DNA from: Monocercomonoides exilis
Taxonomy: Eukaryota; Preaxostyla; Oxymonadida; Polymastigidae
Direction of reading: 5' to 3'
DNA: 64,000 bases
Assembly: GCA_001643675.2 (NCBI GenBank)
Contig: LSRY02000016.1
Coordinates: 1,668,501 to 1,732,500, forward strand
In this document: piece after piece, positions 56,982 to 64,000 of the stretch
How positions within the stretch are numbered: position 1 is the first letter of the stretch
How the letters are laid out: each line of letters starts with the position of its first letter
Position numbers and translations under genes: made by a program
Notes under the pieces: generated by a model
Databases searched by the model: none
The model's input: only the letters and a program-made list of their open reading frames with translations
What the model was told of the DNA's origin: nothing

Positions 56982-58517
56982 AAAAATGAGAAATTACAAA
57001 ACGAAAACTTTTGAAATGAATATATACAAAAATTGTTAAAAAAAGATATCCAACACAGCCCTGGGTGACGTGCTGACTTCTGACGTGAACATTTGAAATT
57101 TTAACGGACGTGACAGATTTTTCCACGTCAGAAAAGAAAAACATTTTGTTGTTTTTATTATTCTAAATAATTCATATTTTAATTGAATATGATTTTTATT
57201 TCAATTTTTGAAACAAGAAAATTCATAAAATTTCTCATCAAAATTTCCATAACACAGTTTTCACTGATGAGTAAGCGGGAATCGGAATTTTGACACGTCA
57301 CTGTCGTCACAAGTCACTGAAGTCACATCCGGTCAGTTTGCGAAAAAGATAAAAGTTAGAAAAAAAGGACTGAACATTTTGGAAAAATATCAAGAATGTT
57401 AGTTGTTGAAATTCTCTAATTGAAAAAACCATAACTTTTCATTTTTTTCACAGTTTTCTTAATATTGTGAAAAGAATAACCAATTCAAATTCCAAAAAGA
57501 ATAAGAAGAATGCACAAAGAAGGACTGTTTCAATTTATTTCCTTTGAAGAAAAATACTCGCTTTTTTCTTTATTTAATTATTCATTGTTTAATTTTTCAA
57601 ATTTTCCTTTAAGCTTAATATGAAATGACTTCGTTGGACGGAAAAATTAAAACATATTTCTTTCAAAAACAATATTTGGAAGTTTTCGAAAACGCATCTG
57701 GGATCTTCAGCAACATGATGGATGATAATGGCTTTTTCAAAAAGAATACTGACACAAGTATCTAATTGGACTAAATGTGAAAAAAAACTGAAAACCGACG
57801 ATGGAAAATTTTTGTGCCGTTTGACGGTCCGAATTTATTGAGATTATTATTGAAAAAATTGGAAAAGCAGGAAAAAATTTCGAAAAGAAGAATTTAAAAT
57901 CAAAATTTATGAAAACAATATATTTCACAAGACATGTGGGTAAATATTTTTGAAAAGTGAAATCAGATCAAAAATATGACTCATGGAAGTTAATTTTTTT
58001 ACATTCCGTTTCCATCATTCTCATGAAAAAAATGTTTGTTTCACAATAATGTTTGTTGGTTCATAACAAACTTCTTTAAAAGAAGAAAATATTCCGAATC
58101 AAAAAATTATGTATCATATTTTTTGATCAAAATTAAAATATCAGTTTTTCCATGAAAAAGAGCATCATTTGATTGAACCACTTTGCAATTGTTTATTAAT
58201 AAAAAGTGCAAGGTATTTTTCGATTCTTTTTACGAAAAACTCTATTTTCAATGTTTATTCTAATTTTCATTTGTAAAGAATTATTCATTTGCATTATGAG
58301 CCTGTTCTTAACACAAATGCGAAGATAGAACACACATATTCGATGCAACTGTTAATCGAATAACTTTAGTGGTTTCCATTTAATTTTAACAAATAAGTAT
58401 TGTTTTTAATTTATAATTCAATCATGCTTTTTTTTATTGAATAGTTCGCAGTTGATAGCCAACATTTGCTTTTTCAATTTCATAATAGATAAAGATATGA
58501 TTTCGAGAGCATTTTCA
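56703..58517. other. AT-rich non-coding region
   Basis: Contains the upstream region of the 42-repeat gene, a 54-base A run, and AT-rich DNA of the same texture as 1-1500 and 25.3-26.7 kb. I see no coding sequence. The decayed surface-protein frame begins abruptly at its right edge. Confidence 0.65.
56926..56979. repeat. poly(A) run, 54 bases
   Basis: An uninterrupted homopolymer about 220 bases upstream of the start of the 42-repeat gene. Confidence 0.95.
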
Positions 58518-61500
58518 GATGCGGAAGCACAAAAACATCCAACGTAGGATCAGCAATGTTATGTGCAGGAGAAGCGAATGAAGTGAAAGTTGAAGGCGGG
58601 ACCTTTGATGGATGCTTTTGTTCGGTATCTAATGGTTTTGGAGGTGGAATCCATCTTCAATTGATGAATGAAAATCCCAATTTTCTGATATCCTCTTCAT
58701 TCGGAACAAACACAGCCAAGTGGGGAAAAAATATCTTTGTTCTTTCTCCAAAGTTTGAAGTGACTGCAAAATCAGAAAACATCACATGCGTTACGACATC
58801 ATTAGATTCTGCTGACAAAGTCCGAGGATACGACAATGGAAACACAAGTGCTGCAACCCCTCTCTGCATCTATCTTCATCCCACACCAGAAGAAATATAT
58901 GTGAGCAATATCGAGGCATCCAATCACTCACACTGTGGAACTGTCCAATTCCCTTGTTTGACAATGAAGCACTCCCTCACAAGACAAACAGGAACAAAGA
59001 AAGTTGTTGTGAATGGAATGATTATGATGAGCGATGAATTGGACTTTATTGATCAAAAGCATGAAATCCGAGAAAATGATGATGAAAGTGGCTGGACAGT
59101 CTCTGATTCAAGTTCAACATCAAACTCATCTATGATTTCAGCAAATGTTGAAACAGAATTATCAAAACTCATCCTCTCTCTTCCATCTTCTCTTCCTCTT
59201 CACTCCACTTTCATTTCGTCATCTTCATCATCAATAACTCTGTCTCGATGTTCTCTTTCTCTTAAAAATCCATCATAAGAATTGACATTTCTGTTCTTGT
59301 CTGTTGAGTCAGGGATCCTGATAATCGACAAATTCTCAGCTTCATCGATTGATTTGAGGAGAAATCCTCTGATCTTATTGAGGGGAAGTGGAACAAATAC
59401 AAAGTTGGTGGACGCTCTGTGGCTGAACATGACGAAATGCAATTTCTCAAAAATCGAAAGAGCAGCTGGAAATGGAGGCTGTGTGAACATCGATAATAAC
59501 AATGATGAAAATTCAAACACACAAATTAATATCGAAGAGAATGTTTTTGATGGATGCTCTGTGCTGGCTGATGGAAGCAGAGGAGGGGCCATTGATGGTC
59601 AGGTGAAAGGGAGCATTCAAATAAATATCATTTCGTGCACATTCACAGGATGCACAGCACCAGCAGAAGAACGGAGAATTGGGTTTGGGGGAGGGATGGC
59701 ACTGAAGCTGATTGATGATGATTCTTCATTTGTGATTTCATCCCCCATTTTTGAGGCAGACAAGCCAAATATTGCAAAATATGGAAATGACCTGTTTGTT
59801 GAATCGCCAAACTTGACAAAGAGCATCACAAACACCTCTCTTCCATCTGTATCTGGGCATCTGACTGATATTTCGTTGAATTCAATGATGGGTTTAGATG
59901 GAAGTGACACAACAAATGCCATCCCGCTGGTGTATTTCTGGATTGCACTTGGATCAGAGATATTTGTTGGAGGCGAAGGAAAAGATATGGGTGCCTGTGG
60001 TTTTTCGGATTGTCCTTGCCGGTCAATTGATTATTCATTGGATCGATTGCCAGGAGGAAGTGAAAAGAATATAACCATCACTGGAAAAGGAATTCTTCAG
60101 AAATGTGTTGATCTCAGTGGAATCTCAATAATCTCAAATAATATAGACATGTGCTCTTTGGAATGTCGTTTATCACTTGAATGAACAGATGAAGCTGTAA
60201 TGAAGATTCAGGGAATTACAAATTTTGAACTGATGAACTTTGTGATTCCTTCTTCATTCACAAGTGGAGTCAATTATTTGATGCATGTTGGATCAAGCAA
60301 TGGATTATTGACTGTTAAAGACTGCTCATTCACCAAAAAAGAAGATGACAGAGAAGAAATTGTCAGCTATGGGCTGATCAAGACAGATGGAGGCACAGTT
60401 CAATTGGAATTTGTATCATTGCAATCATTGTCTTTTTCAAAGGATATTATTTCTGTGTTGTCAGCAACAATATTGAACATCAAAAACCTGACAATGAAGA
60501 ATGTTGAGCTGGAAAAAGCAAGTGGATTGAGAATATCAAAGAGTTCAAGAAGAGAGAAAAATAAAGTGGAGCAAGATGTTGTTATTGAATGGAGTTCATT
60601 CGAAGAAGTCACCCAGAACGCGACAGATGATATTCCCATCATTCGAAATACCAATGATGAGCCATTAAAAATGGTGATGAGAAACACAACGATGAAGAAG
60701 TGTGGTGGAACGAGGTGTGGAAGTGGAGGAGGGATGTTTTGTGTGTTGAATGAGGGAGGAAGAGTTGACTACTCATTTTGCACAATTTCTGAGTGCTTCT
60801 GCTCAACAACAGGAAGAGGAGGTTGACTGTTTCTGGAATGCACCTCAACAGCTGAGCAGCCTCTGAACTTTATTCTCTCAAATATAACATTTAAGGACAA
60901 CTCTGCGTTCAGAGGGAGATATGTGTATGTTCGATGCCACTCAATTGGAACACAAATTGTTGATGAGCAATTCCTTTTGGATTTCAGAACACCGTTTGTG
61001 AAGGAGCGTGCGATGTGGGGCTGCACAACAGACTCATTTGCTGGGGAAGAGGATCTTCTGCTGAGGGTTGTGAAATATCAGAGTGAAATGATATTTGTTT
61101 CTTCTATTGCAGTGAATCACGAAGATAACAAGCAATGTGGAGAGTTCAACACGCCATGTCAATCATTGGATACGGGAGTTCAACACATCATTCATTCATC
61201 GTATTCGCAGCTGTTGATCTCGAAGGAGACGGTTATTGTTGGGGAATGCGAAGCAATGGATTTGATCATCCGCTCATTGCAATCTTCCTCGGCTGCAATG
61301 GTATATCTGAACTCAACAATTGATGGGGATGTGGGAAACATCATCACAACAACAGGGATTGTTCGGATTGAAAGTGTGAAATTCAATTTTGGTCAGTTAT
61401 TTTCATATTCAAGCAGTTCAATCATTCATGAATCAAGTGGTCAGCTTTCTCTTTCATTTATTGATTTTTCTTCTGTTGGCCAATCAGAAAGCATTGAATC

Positions 61501-62882
61501 TATTGTTCTGAATTCAACATTGTTGAACATTGAAAGTGGAATTCTTCATGTTGATAACTGCTCAATATCAATGCTTTCATTCAAGAAGCCTTCATTTCTG
61601 TTAAATGGAGATGAGGTGTCAATCACAAATTTGAAATTTGAACAAATTGAATCAACAACAGATGTGTTTGAGATTGGACAATGTGGAAGTGTTGTATTTA
61701 ATGGAGTGTCTGCAGATGGAGTGAAATTGTCTGAAGGTTGCATTATTGAAATTAGCGATTCATCCTCGAGTTCAATTTCAATTAAAATCTCCTCGTTCAA
61801 CAACTGTTCGAGGAATTCAAAAGGAGCTTCTGTTCTTTCAGCTTCTTCAACTTCAGCTCAAACAAATCTTTCAAACTGTTCCTGTTCTGATTGCGATTCT
61901 CTGTCAAGCAAAGGAAGCATTGTTGAGTTGCATAATGCAAAGGATGTTTCGATGGATTTGTGTCAATTTATTGGAGTGCAAACAAAAGAAAGTGAAAACG
62001 AGAGAAACAGGGATTTTGAAGAGATATGCAAATGGAATGGATCGCTTGTCTATTCAGTGAATTCTTCATTGGTGATGAAATATGTGACAATAATGAATGC
62101 TTCATCAGGTGGATTGTCAGTGTCTGCAGGTGATGTGACGATTGAGAAAGGAGAGTTAATGAACAACAATCCATTTATTGAAAAGTATCCATCAGTGAGA
62201 AGAAACATCATTTGTTCAGATTCTGCATCACTGACCATTTCAAGCTTGAAAGGTGGAGATGGACAAGAGTAGAATTTCTTCTCTTTGGATTTTGAATGAT
62301 GGATGTGATTTGAGAGGGATAGCAGGAGAAAGGTCATCTCCATTTTTCATTCCCAAATTGGAAGATGTTTCAGTAAATGAGAATGGCAGCAATGTTGTTG
62401 TGAAATTCAGGGGATCACTTTTTGTGCCTTGTGACTTGTTGTTCAGACTTGTGTTTAAAACAGGGGATGTGGAGTTGGTTGAGACATATCCATTTGAGGA
62501 AGATGGTTTTGTTTCAGAAACAGAAGTGATTGGAAGAATCCCATCAGAAAATATAACAGCAATTAAAGATGAAACAGAGGTGTCAGTGATGATTCTGTTT
62601 GGGAAGAGATTGGTTGCAACTTCTCCACAGATTGCAAAGAACAAAACAGAACCAAAGACTGGAAATGATAAAGTGGTGGAAGGAGGAAAAGAAGGGAAAT
62701 CATATTTGTTACTAATTGTAATTATAATGGTATTTATTCTACTTTTCATTCTGATAATTGCAGTTATTTCAACAGTCAGATGGAGAAAGGCGAAGAATGA
62801 AGCAAATGATTTGAGAGAGATTGTGAATGATACTGTGAGGAAGGATCCGAAGCTGATTGAGATGGTGACGATGGAGGGTTAG
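58518..62882 (+). pseudogene. decayed type-I membrane surface protein (beta-helix-like ectodomain), truncated at both ends
   Basis: One long protein can be followed in a single frame from about 58518 to 62272, broken by three stops: TAA at 59276, TGA at 60182, TGA at 60824. A frameshift near 62253-62272 then moves to the frame that ends at 62882. The 60824 TGA lies in a Gly-rich motif (GRGG*LFLEC) where GGA would be expected. The ectodomain is Ser/Asn/Gly-rich with GGGI/GGA motifs, as in parallel beta-helix proteins. It has three module starts of the form I.V.....CG....PC.S, near 58900, 59960 and 61100. A membrane helix (about 62700-62780, ILLFILIIAVI) is followed by a basic stop-transfer stretch and VNDTVRKDPKLIEMVTMEG. 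No signal peptide or start is visible at the left end. The tail stops exactly where GGGTTAGGGTTA begins. Family knowledge suggests a variable surface adhesin-like gene; now inactive. Confidence 0.82.
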
Positions 62883-63256
62883 GGTTAAAGTGCGTTGAAA
62901 TATGCCTGAATTATCCCAACAAATATTAATAATTAATTATCACAAAATTATCAATCAACTTTTCTATCATGACTTATAATTTTATTGAATGTTTATTTCT
63001 ATTTATTTAAAAATAATAATAAAATAATTTTTTTAAAATCTATCATGCACTCGGTTAGGGTTAATTGTCACAAAAACTAATTTTTTTGAAAAGAAACTAC
63101 TGAGATATCACGACTTGTGATATTATTTCACAACTTTTCTATCATGACTTATGAAAATATTTGATTTTCAGTGAAATATCAGTCAAAAACAATGAAAAAA
63201 TAAAATTATTAAAAATCACAGAAAACAATCTGAATTGCACAATCAGGTTAGGGTTA
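62876..63256. repeat. degenerate subtelomeric repeat units bounded by telomere-like GGTTAGGGTTA
   Basis: GGTTAGGGTTA occurs at 62877-62887, 63053-63063 and 63246-63256, spaced 176 and 193 bp. The two intervals share CAACTTTTCTATCATGACTT and a TTAATT(A/G)TCACAAAA block. The first and third junctions share an AGTGCG element just after the telomeric motif. This is a diverged tandem repeat with telomeric seeds at each unit start. Confidence 0.8.
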
Positions 63257-63379
63257 CGGAGTGCGGTACAACTCTATTATTGACTACCATTTGGAATTTG
63301 TCATCCCGAATTCCAGGGTTTTATTTGAAATTTTTATGATTTTTTCAGTCATATTAATATGTCATTTTTTGGCAAAAAA

Positions 63380-63650
63380 TTTGCCTTCCCCCCGAGTTTC
63401 ATGGGGGGTGTCCTATGAGCAGTATGTGGCCTTCGTAGAAGGCGGACGCGGTGCGGACGCCTTCTAAAACCTCAATTCCTGCCTTTTCACAGGGATTAGC
63501 CCCTGCAAAACGGGCCCTTCTGGGGTCATTTCTGACCAACACTGAAAATATCATATATTCGTTCCTGGCCCCTGGGCATTCCATGTGACAACCCCCACAC
63601 CACCCCCACACCCCCCATCCCCACTGACACTCCCACTGTATATATCTCTT
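63380..63650. other. GC-rich subtelomeric island with hairpins
   Basis: This stretch is much richer in GC than the rest of the window. It contains CCCCCC...GGGGGG (about 63389-63412), a perfect 9-bp inverted repeat (63436-63444 and 63458-63466, 13-base loop), and a C-rich run of CCCCCACACC type just before the telomere. No convincing coding sequence. It may be a chromosome-end-specific element shared among ends. Confidence 0.7.
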
Positions 63651-63656
63651 ATAATG

Positions 63657-64000
63657 TTAGGTTAGGTTAGGGTTAGGTTAGGGTTAGGGTTAGGGTTAGG
63701 GTTAGGGTTAGGTTAGGGTTAGGGTTAGGGTTAGGGTTAGGGTTAGGGTTAGGGTTAGGGTTAGGGTTAGGTTAGGGTTAGGGTTAGGGTTAGGGTTAGG
63801 GTTAGGGTTAGGGTTAGGGTTAGGGTTAGGGTTAGGGTTAGGGTTAGGGTTAGGGTTAGGGTTAGGGTTAGGTTAGGGTTAGGGTTAGGGTTAGGGTTAG
63901 GGTTTGGGTTAGGGTTAGGGTTAGGGTTAGGGTTAGGGTTAGGGTTAGGGTTAGGGTTAGGGTTAGGGTTAGGGTTAGGGTTCAAACTAGGTTAGGGTTA
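63657..64000 (+). repeat. telomere, (TTAGGG)n
   Basis: Nearly pure TTAGGG array reaching the window edge, with the G-rich strand 5' to 3' toward the right, as for a right chromosome end. Variants are several TTAGG units (concentrated at the inner edge), one TTTGGG near 63903 and a short interruption (CAAACTA) at 63983-63989. TTAGGG is the ancestral eukaryotic type and has been reported for oxymonads. Confidence 0.97.

Noticed and set aside
58518-62882. Reading the three internal stops of the surface gene as a non-standard genetic code
   Set aside because: The stops are of two kinds (TAA, TGA), while intact genes in the window end with TAA, TAG or TGA and do not need any stop to be read through. 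A frameshift is also present, so decay is the simpler reading.
63767-63985. Asn-Pro repeat open frame on the minus strand
   Set aside because: It is a translation of the telomeric array and has no other content.
1-64000. Search for tRNA, rRNA, CRISPR or prokaryotic operon features
   Set aside because: I found no convincing tRNA B-box with a foldable partner, no rRNA and no spaced direct repeats of CRISPR type. The gene structure is eukaryotic.

Overview
This is the right-hand end of a nuclear chromosome from an intron-bearing protist. The last 344 bases are a TTAGGG array whose G-rich strand runs toward the right edge. The sequence is AT-rich. Genes have short introns (43-234 bp), and all three standard stop codons end reconstructed genes, so the TAA/TAG=Gln code of some relatives is not in use. 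Introns, TTAGGG telomeres, extreme low-complexity tracts and the protein families seen all suggest an oxymonad (Preaxostyla, Metamonada), for example a Monocercomonoides- or Blattamonas-like flagellate. That assignment is inference. Several long open frames begin at non-ATG codons, so I moved their starts to the first ATG.

Left part (1-25.3 kb). After 2.5 kb of AT-rich non-coding DNA there is a 4,090-residue, Ser- and Glu/Lys-rich protein (minus). Next comes an SDR-type reductase (minus, 3 exons) that shares a 58-bp divergent promoter with a kinesin-3 carrying an FHA domain (plus, 8 exons). A p24/TMED cargo-receptor protein (plus, 4-5 exons) follows, then a polytopic membrane protein with a long charged coiled-coil tail (minus, 3 exons). 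I rebuilt the exon structures by reading through GT-AG introns. Most donors are GTTTG-like rather than GTAAGT.

Middle part (25.3-52.8 kb). This stretch is gene-poor and repeat-rich. It has a 449-bp MITE with TA target duplication, a dispersed 255-bp repeat pair, and three paralogues of an unrecognised two-to-three-exon helical family (A, B, C). A and B share a 259-bp identical tract inside otherwise diverged genes. It also has a protein of about 11 ubiquitin-like domains with no di-glycine processing sites, RNA polymerase II subunit RPB9 (3 exons), and many broken coding-like fragments, one of which looks like a detached kinase-like cytoplasmic tail.

Subtelomere (52.8-64 kb). A protein made almost entirely of 42 tandem 30-residue ankyrin-like repeats is followed by a decayed type-I membrane surface protein. 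The decayed gene has three in-frame stops and one frameshift, and it lacks its 5' end. Its cytoplasmic tail ends exactly at a TTAGGG-type sequence. Two or three degenerate subtelomeric repeat units, each starting with GGTTAGGGTTA, then lead through a GC-rich island into the telomere. The simplest reading is a chromosome end that was broken within a surface-protein gene, healed by telomere addition and later extended.
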